Assembly (NCBI GenBank): GCA_003252455.1 | Contig: QKED01000029.1 | Span: 1 to 64,000 of the forward strand | Length of the DNA: 64,000 bases | Direction: 5' to 3' | Origin: Gammaproteobacteria bacterium | GTDB taxonomy: Bacteria > Pseudomonadota > Gammaproteobacteria > Thiohalomonadales > Thiohalomonadaceae | Part shown: positions 40,692 to 53,609 of the stretch, in pieces | Numbering within the stretch: position 1 is the stretch's first letter | Layout: the number at the start of each line of letters is the position of its first letter | Translations under genes and position numbers: made by a program | The notes under the pieces: generated by a model | Databases searched by the model: none | What the model saw: the letters and a program-made list of their open reading frames with translations, nothing else | What the model was told of the DNA's origin: nothing

Positions 40692-40713
40692 TCCTCCAGT
40701 CAGAGGTACCCTC

Positions 40714-41847
40714 ATGCGCTTCAAGATCGCCCGTGACAAACTCCTTGCCCCACTCCAGACCGTCAGCAGCGTCGTGGAACGCCGTGCCACCCTGCCGATC
40801 CTCTCCAACGTGCTGCTGCGCTTCGGTAATGACCGCCTCACCCTCACTGGCACCGACATGGAGATCGAGATGAGCGCCTGGACCGACCTACCGGGCCTGG
40901 AGGGTTTCTCTACTACCCTACCAGCGAAAAAATTCGTCGACATCTGCCGCAGCTTGCCCGACGGTGCTGAGGTGGAATTAAACTTCGAGGATGGCCGCGC
41001 CAACATTCGTAGCGGACGCAGCCGCTTCGCCCTCTCGACCTTGCCGCCAGTCAACTTCCCCAGTACCGACAACGGCGGCTTCGACGGCCTGGCCGATGGT
41101 GAGGGTGACGAGCAGTGGCACAGTTATCAACTACAGCAGAGCCAGCTCAAGCGTCTCTTCGACCGTGTGGCCTTCTCCATGGCCCACCAAGACGTCCGCT
41201 ACTTCCTCAACGGCCTGTTGTTGGAACTGGATGGTGACCAGCTCCGTAGCATCGCCACCGATGGCCATCGTCTCGCCCTCTGTCGCCTCCCCGCCAGCCA
41301 ACCCCTCGGTGATAAGCGTCAGGCGCTCATCCCGCGCAAGGCGATAACCGAGCTAGGACGCCTCCTCTCCGATAGCGAGAACCCATGTCGTCTGGCCATC
41401 TCCGACAATCACATACGGGTCGATCTCGACGGACTACGCTTTATCTCCAAACTCATCGACGGACGCTTCCCTGACTACGAACGTGCCATACCCCGTTCCA
41501 ACGACCAATTCTTCCTCGCTCAGCGTGACTCGCTTCGTCAGGCCCTACAACGTACCGCCGTACTCGCTAGCGAGAGCCAATTCGGCGTGCGTCTCAACCT
41601 CGAAGAGAACCACCTCCGTATGCAGATGCACAATGCTGATCAGGATGAGGCACTCGAGGAGTTGGAGGTCGAATACTGTGGTAACCCCATTGAGATCGGT
41701 TTCAACATCAGCTACCTCCTCGATGTAGTCAACGCCATCAAGAATGACCGGCTCAGTGTTGCCATCGCGAATTCTAATTCCAGTGCACTGATCCAGGCCG
41801 AAGGTGATGACAGTGCCATCTATGTCGTCATGCCCATGCGCCTTTAA
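40714..41847 (+). CDS. dnaN: DNA polymerase III beta sliding clamp
   Basis: A 377-residue clamp with three repeated domains. The start at 40714 (MRFKIARDKLLAPLQTVSSVVERR) matches the family; the frame opens earlier only by chance. The C-terminus ends in the typical YVVMPMRL. It is about ten residues longer than the E. coli protein, with an insertion near DGLADGEGDEQ. Probably co-transcribed with dnaA and recF. Confidence 0.97.
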   Translation: MRFKIARDKLLAPLQTVSSVVERRATLPILSNVLLRFGNDRLTLTGTDMEIEMSAWTDLPGLEGFSTTLPAKKFVDICRSLPDGAEVELNFEDGRANIRSGRSRFALSTLPPVNFPSTDNGGFDGLADGEGDEQWHSYQLQQSQLKRLFDRVAFSMAHQDVRYFLNGLLLELDGDQLRSIATDGHRLALCRLPASQPLGDKRQALIPRKAITELGRLLSDSENPCRLAISDNHIRVDLDGLRFISKLIDGRFPDYERAIPRSNDQFFLAQRDSLRQALQRTAVLASESQFGVRLNLEENHLRMQMHNADQDEALEELEVEYCGNPIEIGFNISYLLDVVNAIKNDRLSVAIANSNSSALIQAEGDDSAIYVVMPMRL

Positions 41848-41882
41848 ATAGGCACACACCCACTCGTCTCGGCAGTGTCGTC

Positions 41883-42974
41883 ATGGCGATCACCAAGCTT
41901 CATATTCAAAATCTGCGCAACATTGCCGAGGCGCAACTCACCCCATCCCACCGCCTCAATTTCATCCTCGGTGCCAATGGAAGTGGCAAGAGTTCTCTCT
42001 TGGAGGCGATCTACCTCCTATCTACTGGCGGGCGCTCCTTTCGCGCTAATCGCAACCAGCAACTCATCCACGATGGCGCTGATGAGTTGTTACTCTTCTG
42101 CGAAACTCACTATCACGGTCGCCACCGCATAGGCCTACGTCGCACCCTCAGTCACGGTAATGAGGTGCATCTTGATGGTGTCCCTATTGCCAGCAGCTCA
42201 CAGCTGGCTCAGCAACTCCCTGTTCTCCTCATCAGCCCAGAACACCATCGTCTCATCGAGGATGGCCCACCTATCCGTCGCGCATTCCTCGACTGGGGAT
42301 TGTTTCACGTGAAACCAGATTTTTTCTCTATCTGGAAGCAGTATGACCGCTGTCGTCAACAACGTAATACAGCATTGCGTACCGGCAGGGCCAAAGAGTG
42401 TCGGATCTGGCATCAGCAGATGGCAGAGAGTGGCGAGCAAATTGATCAATATCGTAAGGAACTTTGTTCACTCATCTTGCCTCAGGCGAAGACGATATTT
42501 TCTACGCTGACCGAGTCGACCATCCCTGTCTCATTTCACTATCTACGTGGCTGGCAGAGGGAGACCGACCTATTGACCACCTTAGACCATGCGCTTGAGT
42601 CTGATCTGAAGGCCGGCTATACCCAGTCTGGTCCCCAACGCGCAGACCTACAATTACGCATCCGCAATCAGCCCGTTGAACGCGAGCTGTCGCGTGGCGA
42701 GCAGAAATTGCTCGTCTATGCACTCAGACTCTCACTCCTGACTCTACTCAACGAGCATGGGATTCAGACTCACCTTTTGATCGACGACCTCGCCTCTGAG
42801 CTGGATGCCCATCATCGTACAGCACTCTTCTCACAGCTACTCCAACTACAAAAGCACCAACTCTTTATCACAAGCACCGAACCCACACTGGTCAATTCAC
42901 TTGCCAACGCTGCTACACGCGATCATGACGGCGTTGAGCTGTTTCACGTGAAACATGGGCACTTCCATACCTAG
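41883..42974 (+). CDS. recF: DNA replication and repair protein RecF
   Basis: A 363-residue SMC-like ATPase acting with RecOR at single-strand gaps. Walker A is GANGSGKSSLLEAI; the signature ELSRGEQKLLVYAL and Walker B THLLIDDLASELD follow. Two parS sites lie inside the coding sequence. Base composition is lower in GC than in most neighbours. Confidence 0.96.
   Translation: MAITKLHIQNLRNIAEAQLTPSHRLNFILGANGSGKSSLLEAIYLLSTGGRSFRANRNQQLIHDGADELLLFCETHYHGRHRIGLRRTLSHGNEVHLDGVPIASSSQLAQQLPVLLISPEHHRLIEDGPPIRRAFLDWGLFHVKPDFFSIWKQYDRCRQQRNTALRTGRAKECRIWHQQMAESGEQIDQYRKELCSLILPQAKTIFSTLTESTIPVSFHYLRGWQRETDLLTTLDHALESDLKAGYTQSGPQRADLQLRIRNQPVERELSRGEQKLLVYALRLSLLTLLNEHGIQTHLLIDDLASELDAHHRTALFSQLLQLQKHQLFITSTEPTLVNSLANAATRDHDGVELFHVKHGHFHT
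42301..42316. promoter_or_regulatory. parS-like ParB binding site 1 (inside recF)
   Basis: TGTTTCACGTGAAACC matches the 16-bp parS palindrome TGTTTCACGTGAAACA at 15 of 16 positions. Confidence 0.8.
42940..42955. promoter_or_regulatory. parS site 2 (inside recF, near its end)
   Basis: TGTTTCACGTGAAACA is a perfect parS palindrome, overlapping codons just before the recF stop. Confidence 0.9.
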
Positions 42975-43022
42975 AGAAATGTCTACGTCATACATTGATA
43001 GATGAGTAGCCGAGTGATTTTA

Positions 43023-43038
43023 TGTTTCACGTGGAACA
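43023..43038. promoter_or_regulatory. parS site 3 (recF-gyrB intergenic)
   Basis: TGTTTCACGTGGAACA is one base from the perfect palindrome; the GGAACA half is itself a common parS variant. It lies 98 bp before gyrB. Confidence 0.82.
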
Positions 43039-43105
43039 AAACGACACAGTATTAGGATGGGGCGGTCGATAGCTACAGGAGTCGGCAATGAGGTTGATGA
43101 TATAA

Positions 43106-45538
<2,433 letters not shown>

Positions 45539-45566
45539 TAGCCAAAAATAGCTGCCTCGACGAAAC

Positions 45567-45604
45567 GAAAAAGGGGGGATGCTGTTAAGCATCCCCCCTT
45601 TTTC
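45567..45604. terminator. Bidirectional terminator between gyrB and fbp
   Basis: A 17-bp perfect stem (45567-45583 and 45588-45604) with a GTTA loop, six G:C pairs in the middle and five A/T pairs at the base, giving a T-run on either strand. It lies between convergent genes. Confidence 0.92.
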
Positions 45605-45656
45605 ATCGTAAGGAGGCACTACTGAGTGCCACCCTTCTTCAAAGGAGCCAGGTCGT

Positions 45657-46691
45657 TCAGGCCGCAGAGGTCGCGTCGTGCTCGCTGTGGTAATCCACCA
45701 GGCGCTCGACCTCTTGCTTGGAACCGAGGATAACAGGTACACGCTGGTGCAGATTAGAGGGCTGGATGTCGAGAATACGATAGCGCCCGGTGGAGGCGGC
45801 ACCACCAGCCTGCTCGATAATAAAGCCCATGGGATTGGCCTCATACATGAGGCGCAACTTACCTTCGAGCCCCTTAGACTGCATCTTACTGTCGTAGGGG
45901 TACATAAAGACACCACCGCGGGTGAGGATGCGGTGCACCTCGGCGACCATGGAGGCGATCCAGCGCATGTTGAAGTCACGCCCACGCGTGCCCTCCTTAC
46001 CAGCCAGACACTCCTCGAAGTAGCGGCGTACCGGCGGCTCCCAAAAGCGCATATTAGAGGCGTTGATCGCGAATTCGCTGGTCTGCTCGGGGATAGTCAT
46101 CTTAGGGTGGGTAAGGATGAACTCACCGATATTCTGGTCGAGGGTGAAGCCATTCACACCATTACCCGTAGTTAGCACCATCATGGTAGAGGGGCCATAG
46201 AGGGCGTAGCCAGCACACACCTGCTCTGTACCACGCTGCAAGAAGTCCTCTGCAGTGGGGTTTACGCAGTTACCCTTACAACGCAGGATAGAGAAGATGG
46301 TGCCTACAGAGACATTAACGTCGGTGTTGGAAGAGCCATCGAGGGGGTCGAAGGTGAGGAGATACTTGCCCTTAGGGTAGTGGCTGGGGATAGAGTAGAC
46401 GTCCTCCATCTCCTCAGAGGCCATCGCGGCGAGGTGACCGGCCCACTCGTTGGTCTTGAGGAAGACCTCGTTGGTGATAATGTCGAGCTTCTTCTGATCT
46501 TCACCTTGCACGTTCTCGCTACCGGCCTGTCCCAGCACGCCGATCAGCTCGCCATGGTTGACCAGATTGGAGATCACCTTGCAGGCCGTGACGATGTCGT
46601 TGAGCAGGGAGGTGAAGTCGCCGGTGGCACCTGAAATGTGGCGCTGCTCCTCAATGAGAAACTGGGTAATGGTCGTGCGGTTGTTGTGCAT
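45657..46691 (-). CDS. fbp: Fructose-1,6-bisphosphatase class I
   Basis: A 344-residue enzyme that dephosphorylates fructose-1,6-bisphosphate in gluconeogenesis and, in autotrophs, the Calvin cycle. The metal-binding segment [13 protein letters not shown] and the [20 protein letters not shown] region are visible. The start at 46691 ([18 protein letters not shown]) fits the family; the open frame to 46787 is extra. It is monocistronic. Confidence 0.96.
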   Translation of the reverse strand: MHNNRTTITQFLIEEQRHISGATGDFTSLLNDIVTACKVISNLVNHGELIGVLGQAGSENVQGEDQKKLDIITNEVFLKTNEWAGHLAAMASEEMEDVYSIPSHYPKGKYLLTFDPLDGSSNTDVNVSVGTIFSILRCKGNCVNPTAEDFLQRGTEQVCAGYALYGPSTMMVLTTGNGVNGFTLDQNIGEFILTHPKMTIPEQTSEFAINASNMRFWEPPVRRYFEECLAGKEGTRGRDFNMRWIASMVAEVHRILTRGGVFMYPYDSKMQSKGLEGKLRLMYEANPMGFIIEQAGGAASTGRYRILDIQPSNLHQRVPVILGSKQEVERLVDYHSEHDATSAA

Positions 46692-47050
46692 GGGGATAAC
46701 CTCGTGTGTGTCTTTGAATCCAGTGCAACCCATCACTGGGTACAAGCCACAGAGACACCGACCCCTGGCCGTGTACGAGACAGCCAATGAGAAGGAGTAG
46801 TGAGGAGGCTTGCGACAGAGAGGGCGCAGATGCTTAAGTATATCACTATTTAATGATTTACTTACAATAAATCATCAGTGAGTGTCACGGACTTTGGACT
46901 GAGATGGAGTAAAACGCAGCAGTCGTTATGGGGAGGTGGAGATACACATTAGAGGGGGTGTACGAGCCAACCAGCGAAGCAGACAACGGGAGAGTGCTAG
47001 GAGCCTACGTTGGACGCAGTGAGCAATCAACAGAGGGTCAATAAAACGGT
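46692..47050. other. 359-bp intergenic region upstream of fbp
   Basis: This should carry the fbp promoter. A small 8-bp stem, ATGATTTA (46853-46860) and TAAATCAT (46868-46875), lies in an AT-rich patch. No credible gene was found here. Confidence 0.5.
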
Positions 47051-47353
47051 TCAGAGGACCGACTCGAAGCCCTCGAACTGGGGCGGCCCCAGATAGAGAT
47101 CGCGCGAGATACCCGCCTTGGCGTGGGCTTGGCGAAATTGCTCCGAGCATGTCCAGGCCTCGAAGTCGTTACGCGAGTCCCATACCGTATGCGTAGCGAA
47201 CAGGGTGCAGTCCTCCGTACTCTCCCCCTGAAGCAGGTGGAACTCACGAAAGCCAGGCATCTCTGTCAGACGACTCTCTCGGTTGCGCCAGATCTCGATG
47301 AACGCTGTCTCACGGCCAAGGGTAATGCGAAAACGATTCATGGCAATAAACAT
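47051..47353 (-). CDS. Antibiotic biosynthesis monooxygenase (ABM) domain protein
   Basis: A 100-residue dimeric alpha/beta-barrel type protein with the ABM pattern: N-terminal RFRITLGRETAFIEIWRNRES, then PGFREFHLLQG and a WDSRNDFEAWTCSEQFRQAH segment. This resembles small HmoA/IsdG-like proteins, some of which degrade heme. Heme ligands cannot be assigned confidently. GAGGAGG lies eight bases before the ATG. It starts 3 bp after plsC ends, so it is in the same operon. Confidence 0.8.
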   Translation of the reverse strand: MFIAMNRFRITLGRETAFIEIWRNRESRLTEMPGFREFHLLQGESTEDCTLFATHTVWDSRNDFEAWTCSEQFRQAHAKAGISRDLYLGPPQFEGFESVL

Positions 47354-47356
47354 CGC

Positions 47357-48088
47357 TTACACCTCCTCAGGGGTGGGAAGTGTAGTGATCTGAAGCATAC
47401 GCCCCTCGATCCACGCCTCGACCTCTGCATTAATCTCACCTGGTTTGCGCCCCTCGGTCGACACCAAGGGGCCGATGGAGACATGCACCGTCCCCGGGTG
47501 TTTGAGCATGCTGTTGCGGCGCCAGAACTCACCGGCATTATGTGCAACCGGCACCACGGGATAGCCGCTCTTGCTCGCCAGCATCGCCCCACCGATGTTG
47601 TAGGTGCCGTGCTCCCCAGGGGCCATGCGTGTCCCCTCGGGGAAGACCACCACCCACAGACCGCGTTGCAGGCGATCCGTACCCTGCTCCACCACCTCAC
47701 GCAACGCCCTCTTACCCGCCTTACGGTCGATGGCCACGGCGGAGGCGATGGCGAGCCCCCAACCGAAGATCGGGATCTTCAACAGTTCACGCTTGAGCAC
47801 CCAGGTCTGGGCCGGGAAGATAACCTGAAAAGCGATGGTCTCCCAGGCCGATTGATGCTTGGACAAGAGGATTGCAGCACCCTCAGTGGGCAGGTGTTCC
47901 AGCCCATCCACCTCGTAACGCAGACCACAGGTGACACCCAACCACCACAGGTTGAAACGTGCCCAGAGCGCGAGAAAGCGGTTACGCCTAGGCTGTGGCA
48001 GCGTGAGCGCGAGCGGATAGAAGAGCAGCACCAGGAGCAGGGAGGCACTCTGGCCCAGATAGAAGAGCAGTGAACGTAGGGTCAGCAT
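47357..48088 (-). CDS. plsC: 1-acylglycerol-3-phosphate acyltransferase family protein
   Basis: A 243-residue membrane-associated acyltransferase with an N-terminal hydrophobic helix. The acceptor motif is SKHQSAWETI, an HX4E form rather than the usual HX4D, and the FPEGTRMAPGE motif is present. It probably acylates lysophosphatidate in phospholipid synthesis. It overlaps gmhB by 7 bp. Confidence 0.88.
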   Translation of the reverse strand: MLTLRSLLFYLGQSASLLLVLLFYPLALTLPQPRRNRFLALWARFNLWWLGVTCGLRYEVDGLEHLPTEGAAILLSKHQSAWETIAFQVIFPAQTWVLKRELLKIPIFGWGLAIASAVAIDRKAGKRALREVVEQGTDRLQRGLWVVVFPEGTRMAPGEHGTYNIGGAMLASKSGYPVVPVAHNAGEFWRRNSMLKHPGTVHVSIGPLVSTEGRKPGEINAEVEAWIEGRMLQITTLPTPEEV

Positions 48089-48630
48089 GCAGACTCCTCC
48101 TCCAGCAGGTGGTCGACCACAGCGGCGAGGTCGGCAAAGACCGGAACACCCTCCAACCCCATGCCACGCTCCAAGGTCCTCTCGCCCTTACCTGTGCGCA
48201 CGAGGATCGGCGCAGCGCCGACACAGGTAGCGGCCTGCAGGTCACGCAGGGAGTCACCGACCGCCGGTACACCATGCAGCTCCACCCCATAGTGGCTGGC
48301 AATCTGGTGGAACAGCCCCGGCTTGGGCTTACGACAGTCGCAGGCATCTTGCGGGCCGTGGGGACAGAAGGCGATGAAATCCACCTCCCCCTCTTCGACT
48401 ACGAGCCACTGGGCGAGACGGGTATGCATAGCACGTAGGGTCGCCTCGGTGTAGTAGCCACGGGCAATGCCGGATTGATTAGTGGCCACCGCCACGACCC
48501 AGCCGTCACGACAGAGGCGACCGATCGCCTCAATGGAACCTGGGATAGGGATGAACTCGTCGAGCGTCTTCACGTAGGCGTCGGAGTCCTGATTGATGAC
48601 CCCATCGCGGTCGAGAATGATCAACTTCAT
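48082..48630 (-). CDS. gmhB: D-glycero-beta-D-manno-heptose 1,7-bisphosphate 7-phosphatase
   Basis: A 182-residue HAD phosphatase of the LPS heptose pathway. Motif I is ILDRDGVINQDSDAYV; the zinc-binding CPHGPQDACDCRKPKPG loop and VGDSLRDLQAA are present, which distinguish GmhB. It overlaps the DUF815 gene by four bases. Confidence 0.94.
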   Translation of the reverse strand: MKLIILDRDGVINQDSDAYVKTLDEFIPIPGSIEAIGRLCRDGWVVAVATNQSGIARGYYTEATLRAMHTRLAQWLVVEEGEVDFIAFCPHGPQDACDCRKPKPGLFHQIASHYGVELHGVPAVGDSLRDLQAATCVGAAPILVRTGKGERTLERGMGLEGVPVFADLAAVVDHLLEEESAC

Positions 48631-49406
48631 GGACGCCCCTCACTCACCGTATGCACCCAGTGGTTGTAGAACTGTAGGGCGGTGCGCCCGCTCCGACTCC
48701 CGCGACTATCGGCAAAACGGCGTGCCTCGATATGCAACTCCCGACGATCACCGACGTAATGAGGGAAGTAACTATCGATAATGGCGAGATATGCATCGAA
48801 CGTCCCTTGATAGAACGAGACGCTTAGACCGAAGCGGTCGGCCAGAGAGATGCGCTCCTCCACGGAGTCGTTCAGGTGTAGTTCGCCGTCGTTACCGACA
48901 ATAGCCCCCACATTATCGCTACGATACTCGGGCACCAGATGACGTCGGTTACTGGTGGCGTAGACCCGGATATTCTCTGGCGGTAGCTCTATCGACCCCT
49001 CCATCACGCTCTTCAGTCCCTTATAGCCCCCCTCACCCGCCTCGAAACTGAGGTCGTCACAAAAAAGCAGAAACCGATAGGGGGCCTCACGCAGCTCGTC
49101 GACCAACTCGGGTAGCCAATCGAGTGACTCCCGGGGGAACTCCACCACACGCAGCCCCTGGGGGGCGTAGTGGTTGAGCAGTGCCTTGACGATGGAGCTC
49201 TTGCCGGTACCACGACTGCCCCAAAGGAGCACATGATTGCTCGGCTCCCCGCGCAAAAAGCGCTCGGTATTCTCGACCACCAGGCGCTTCTGCCGTTCGA
49301 TGCCGAGCAGGTGTTCAAGGCGCATCGGGTCGAGGGCGGTGACCGGCTTGAGGCGCTGGCTATGGCGGCGCCACACCGCCGCCGAGTACTGGGTCCAATC
49401 GACCAT
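48627..49406 (-). CDS. DUF815 family P-loop ATPase
   Basis: A 259-residue cytoplasmic AAA-type ATPase with Walker A GSRGTGKSSIVKAL, Walker B RFLLFCDDLSF and the sensor YATSNRRHLVPE. The family is conserved in proteobacteria but has no settled function. It lies between the MazG-like gene and gmhB in one operon. Confidence 0.88.
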   Translation of the reverse strand: MVDWTQYSAAVWRRHSQRLKPVTALDPMRLEHLLGIERQKRLVVENTERFLRGEPSNHVLLWGSRGTGKSSIVKALLNHYAPQGLRVVEFPRESLDWLPELVDELREAPYRFLLFCDDLSFEAGEGGYKGLKSVMEGSIELPPENIRVYATSNRRHLVPEYRSDNVGAIVGNDGELHLNDSVEERISLADRFGLSVSFYQGTFDAYLAIIDSYFPHYVGDRRELHIEARRFADSRGSRSGRTALQFYNHWVHTVSEGRP

Positions 49407-49433
49407 GCACTCTCCTATTAGGGCCTGATGGCC

Positions 49434-49787
49434 CTAGTCACGAAACTCACTGACGCGGATACGCCCGTTCACCATCTTCGCCTCACGCTGCATAATCTTG
49501 TCCATCTTCTGCCAAAAGGCGGCGTTCAGGTCAAAATCGGCGGCGATGGCCGTACCCATGATGAGGATAAAAAGGTCCGCACACTCCTCAGCGAGTTGCT
49601 CAACCGGCTTACCCTTGGTGATCGCGGCGCCGATCTCGCCCAGCTCTTCTGCCATCAAGGCCATGCGATAGGTGAGCTCCTCACCGCCGGTATTCTTGAA
49701 GTCGTGCTTATTATGGAACGCCTGCACCGCCGCGAGCATGGCGGCATAGGAGTCCTTGGTGTGGTCGTCGAAGTGCCTCTCGCTCAT
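49434..49787 (-). CDS. MazG-like nucleotide pyrophosphohydrolase
   Basis: A 117-residue all-helical protein with the metal-binding pattern MAEELGEIGAAI ... EECADLFILIMGTAIA typical of MazG/dUTPase-superfamily NTP pyrophosphohydrolases. The preferred nucleotide is unknown. The start at 49787 (MSERHFDDHTKD) lies 4 bp after the glyS stop. Confidence 0.85.
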   Translation of the reverse strand: MSERHFDDHTKDSYAAMLAAVQAFHNKHDFKNTGGEELTYRMALMAEELGEIGAAITKGKPVEQLAEECADLFILIMGTAIAADFDLNAAFWQKMDKIMQREAKMVNGRIRVSEFRD

Positions 49788-49791
49788 GGCA

Positions 49792-51882
49792 TCAGGACTG
49801 GAGACGACTGAGGTCGGCGGTGACCAGGAAGAGATCGGCCAGACGGCGCAGTAGGGCGAGGCGGTTGCCACGCACGGCGGGATCGTCGGCCATCACCATC
49901 ACCGCGTCGAAGAAGGCATCCACCGGCTCGCGTAGGGCGGCGAGGCGTGTGAGGCTGCCTTGGTAGTCACGGGCGGCGAAGAGCGGGGCCAGCACCTCAC
50001 TCATCTCCATCACGCGGGTATTGAGGGCCTGCTCGGACACCTCAGTAAGTAAAGACTCACTCACGCTAGCGGGCAGGTTTTCACCAGCCTCTTCGGCCTT
50101 ACGCAGGATATTATGGATGCGCTTATTGGCAGCGGCCAGGGCCTGTGCCTCCGGCAATGCGCGGAAGGCGGTAACGGCACGGATGCGTGAATCGAAGTCC
50201 GCCGGCGTGGTGGGGCGACGGGCGTGCACCGCATCGAAGGTATCGGCAGCCACGTCCAGGTCGCTGTAGTAGGCACGCAGACGCTCCAACATGAAGTCGA
50301 ACAGCTGCTCAGCGACACCTACCACCAGCTCCACACCGGCACTGCGGTACTGCTCGACAGCGACCACGATGAGCTCCAGAAGGTCGAGATCGAGACCCTT
50401 CTCGATGAGGCTACGCAGCACGCCGAGTGAGGCTCGACGCAGGGCAAAGGGGTCCTTGTCGCCCGTAGGCGGCTGGCCGATGCCGAAGATGCCCACCAGG
50501 GTATCGAGGCGATCGGCAATGGCCACCGCCTGACCGGTGTGGCTGGCGGGTAGCTCGTCACCGGCGAAGCGCGGCATGTAGTGCTGGTCGATGGCCAGGG
50601 CCACACTCTCGGGCTCACCGTCATGGCGCGCATAATAGGTCCCCATGATGCCTTGAAGTTCGGGGAACTCCCCGACCATGGCGCTCATCAGGTCACATTT
50701 GCACAGAAGTCCTGCGCGCTCCGCCTCATCTGGATTGCCGCCGATGCGCTCGGCAATGACCCGTGCTAGTCGGCTGATGCGCACCGATTTGTCATAAAGA
50801 GTCCCGAGCTTCTGCTGGAAGACCACGCTCTGCAAACTCTCCAGGCGGTCGGCCAGACGGCCCTTGCGGTCTTGCGTCCAGAAGAAATCGGCATCAGAGA
50901 GACGAGGACGGATGACGCGCTCGTTGCCCTCGCGCACCCGCTCTGGTTCTCGACTCTCGATGTTGCTGATGGTGATGAAGTGGGGCATGAGCTTGCCCTC
51001 GGCATCGACCACGTGGAAGTACTTCTGGTGCCCTTTCATGGCGGAGATGAGCGCCTCGGCGGGCACCTCCAGGAAGCGCTCCTCGAAGTTACCGAGCAGG
51101 GCGTTGGGCCACTCCACCAGCGCCGTCACCTCGTCGAGTAGCGCCGCGTCGATGACTGCAGTGCCGCCCACCTCGGCGGCCACCTCCATCACCTGGGCGC
51201 GGATCGCCTCACGGCGCGCGGTGAAATCAGGCATGACGTGCGCACTACTCTCCAAAAGCGGTGCGTAGCCAACCGGTTCGGCGACGATCAGCCCCTCGGG
51301 GTGATGGAAACGATGACCCCGTGTAACCCGACCCGACCGCACACTGAGTAGCTCGCAGTCGATCACCTGCTCTCCGAAGAGCAGCACCAGCCAGTGCACC
51401 GGACGTACGAATTCGGCCTCCAGGTCGCCCCAGCGCATGCGCTTGGGGATCGGCAGTCGATCGAGGGCCTGGGCAAGGATGCCCGGTACCAGCTGCACGG
51501 TGGGGCTACCGGCCTGCTGCTGACGGAAGATGAGCCAAGCGCCCTTGGGGGTCTCTAGCGTCTCACACCCCTCCAGGGAGTCCAGACCACAGGAGCGGGC
51601 GAAGCCGAGGGCGGCCTTGGTCGGCTTACCGTCGGTGTCGTACACGGCGCTCAGGGCAGGGCCACGACGCTCTACCTGCTTGTCCTGCTGGGCGGTGGCC
51701 AGCCCCTCGATCAGTACGGCGAGACGGCGCGGGGTGGCGTAAGGGGTGACGGTACCATGGGCCAGCTCGGCCTTGGCCAGGCCCTCGACGATAGCGGTGG
51801 TAAACACCTCTGAGAGACGCTTTAAGGCCTTCGGCGGCAGCTCTTCGGTGCCGACCTCGATCAGCAGGTCCTGGGTGCTCAT
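49792..51882 (-). CDS. glyS: Glycyl-tRNA synthetase beta subunit
   Basis: A 696-residue subunit of the alpha2-beta2 bacterial enzyme, beginning [19 protein letters not shown] as in the family and ending with a C-terminal DALR-like anticodon-binding region ([22 protein letters not shown]). It overlaps glyQ by four bases. Confidence 0.97.
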   Translation of the reverse strand: MSTQDLLIEVGTEELPPKALKRLSEVFTTAIVEGLAKAELAHGTVTPYATPRRLAVLIEGLATAQQDKQVERRGPALSAVYDTDGKPTKAALGFARSCGLDSLEGCETLETPKGAWLIFRQQQAGSPTVQLVPGILAQALDRLPIPKRMRWGDLEAEFVRPVHWLVLLFGEQVIDCELLSVRSGRVTRGHRFHHPEGLIVAEPVGYAPLLESSAHVMPDFTARREAIRAQVMEVAAEVGGTAVIDAALLDEVTALVEWPNALLGNFEERFLEVPAEALISAMKGHQKYFHVVDAEGKLMPHFITISNIESREPERVREGNERVIRPRLSDADFFWTQDRKGRLADRLESLQSVVFQQKLGTLYDKSVRISRLARVIAERIGGNPDEAERAGLLCKCDLMSAMVGEFPELQGIMGTYYARHDGEPESVALAIDQHYMPRFAGDELPASHTGQAVAIADRLDTLVGIFGIGQPPTGDKDPFALRRASLGVLRSLIEKGLDLDLLELIVVAVEQYRSAGVELVVGVAEQLFDFMLERLRAYYSDLDVAADTFDAVHARRPTTPADFDSRIRAVTAFRALPEAQALAAANKRIHNILRKAEEAGENLPASVSESLLTEVSEQALNTRVMEMSEVLAPLFAARDYQGSLTRLAALREPVDAFFDAVMVMADDPAVRGNRLALLRRLADLFLVTADLSRLQS

Positions 51883-52832
51883 GCCTGCCCCTCCTGAGAT
51901 GAGTGAGTACTTGCCAACATGGGGAAACCCAGCGCCTCGCGGCGGTCATAGTAGGCCTGGGCCACGGCGCGGGCCAGGGTACGCACACGAAGGATGAAGC
52001 GCTGACGCTCAGTCACCGAGATGGCATGACGGGCATCGAGCAGATTGAAGGTGTGCGAGGCCTTCATCACCTGCTCGTAAGCGGGTAGCGGCAGCCCCGC
52101 CTCGATGAGTTTGTGGCTCTGCTTCTCGCACTGGTCGAAGTAGCCGAACAGGTACTCCACATCGGCGTGCTCGAAGTTATAGGCGGACTGCTCCACCTCG
52201 TTCTGATGAAACACGTCGCCGTAGGTGACCACACCGTTGGGACCACGGGTCCAGATCAGGTCATAGACGCTGTCGACCCCTTGCAGGTACATCGCGATGC
52301 GCTCCAGACCGTAGGTGATCTCGCCGCTGATGGGACGACACTCCAGGCCACCGACCTGCTGGAAGTAGGTGAACTGAGTCACCTCCATACCGTTGAGCCA
52401 CACCTCCCAACCCAGGCCCCAGGCGCCGAGGGTAGGGGATTCCCAGTTGTCCTCGACAAAGCGGATGTCGTGCACCAGCGGGTCGATGCCGAGCATCTTC
52501 AGTGAACCCAGGTAAAGATCCTGAATGTTCAAAGGAGATGGCTTCAAGATCACCTGAAATTGGTAGTAGTGCTGTAGGCGGTTAGGGTTTTCGCCATAGC
52601 GCCCGTCGGTGGGACGGCGGGAGGGCTGCACATAGGCGGTGTTCCACGGCTCCGGGCCGATGGCGCGCAGAAAGGTAGCGGAGTGAAAGGTACCGGCACC
52701 CACCTCCATGTCGTAAGGCTGGAGGAGCACACAGCCCTGGGCGGCCCAGTACTGCTGCAGGGCGAGGATCATCCCCTGGAAGGTGGTGATGTCCACGGCG
52801 TCGGTGGCAATGAGGTGGCTATCCCCGGTCAT
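51879..52832 (-). CDS. glyQ: Glycyl-tRNA synthetase alpha subunit
   Basis: A 317-residue catalytic subunit with [41 protein letters not shown] and the [25 protein letters not shown] segment. The start at 52832 follows AGGAC; the open frame to 52979 lacks homology. It is the first gene of a leftward operon (glyQ-glyS-mazG-like-DUF815-gmhB-plsC-ABM) whose upstream region is the candidate oriC. Confidence 0.97.
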   Translation of the reverse strand: MTGDSHLIATDAVDITTFQGMILALQQYWAAQGCVLLQPYDMEVGAGTFHSATFLRAIGPEPWNTAYVQPSRRPTDGRYGENPNRLQHYYQFQVILKPSPLNIQDLYLGSLKMLGIDPLVHDIRFVEDNWESPTLGAWGLGWEVWLNGMEVTQFTYFQQVGGLECRPISGEITYGLERIAMYLQGVDSVYDLIWTRGPNGVVTYGDVFHQNEVEQSAYNFEHADVEYLFGYFDQCEKQSHKLIEAGLPLPAYEQVMKASHTFNLLDARHAISVTERQRFILRVRTLARAVAQAYYDRREALGFPMLASTHSSQEGQA

Positions 52833-53278
52833 GATGTCCTGTCCGATCGGATATGAGTGAAAAAAGGGGTTGATTATAGCCCGGAGGAGAGATGGTAGGA
52901 ACCGCTGTGGGCCTTCGCCTTTCAGGGCAATGACATCTTGTCTCAGTGCTAGAGAGCAGAGGTCAGCGTGGCTGAACACGCGGCGTTCTAGCTTGATGCA
53001 TCCATCTGCAAGAGGCGGGGCCCTCCTCTCTTCATCGGAGACATCGACATTACGACCCTCCGCTCTACGAGTGGATTCGATCAGGCGAAGCGATCATTGA
53101 TCTAAGGAGAGATAAATTCTTTTTAGTTTATTGTAATGAGGCTGATAACGATCTGTGCATATTTGTTTTATCAGAATGATTTTATTATGTTTTTTAATGT
53201 TATTAAGTGACCTGAAAGGGGCTGTGTCTGGTTGTGGATAGACGGTTCATGAAAGATCGCTGTGGGTGGGGTGGCTAG

Positions 53279-53287
53279 TTATCCACA
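53279..53287 (+). promoter_or_regulatory. DnaA box
   Basis: Perfect TTATCCACA within the candidate oriC. Confidence 0.85.
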
Positions 53288-53465
53288 ACAGGTGACGGGT
53301 TTGTTTCACAGTGATGTTGACAGAGTGATCCACCGTACATACTGATAATATTTATTTATGGATAGATAAATATTTCATGACAGGATGACAGGAATGTACT
53401 CAATCAATTATTAAAAAACTGAACGATCTTTTTGATTTGTAATGATAATTAGAATGAGATAAAAA

Positions 53466-53474
53466 TGTGGATAA
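53466..53474 (-). promoter_or_regulatory. DnaA box
   Basis: Perfect TGTGGATAA (minus-strand TTATCCACA), adjacent to the AT-rich segment at 53340-53520. Confidence 0.85.
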
Positions 53475-53600
53475 AAATCGTATCTTGTTGTATTTATTGA
53501 TTTTAGTATGTAGATAATCGGTGCATGGTGTACTGAGTAGCGGCATGTGTGAGCTGTGAGTAAGTTGTTGTTAAAACAAGCATGTGGGCAAGTCGCCTAT

Positions 53601-53609
53601 TTATCCACA
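53601..53609 (+). promoter_or_regulatory. DnaA box
   Basis: Perfect TTATCCACA followed directly by two GATC sites. Confidence 0.85.

Noticed and set aside
52870-53100. 76-codon plus-strand frame between glyQ and oriC
   Set aside because: No start signal, and it overlaps the glyQ leader and the edge of the origin region.
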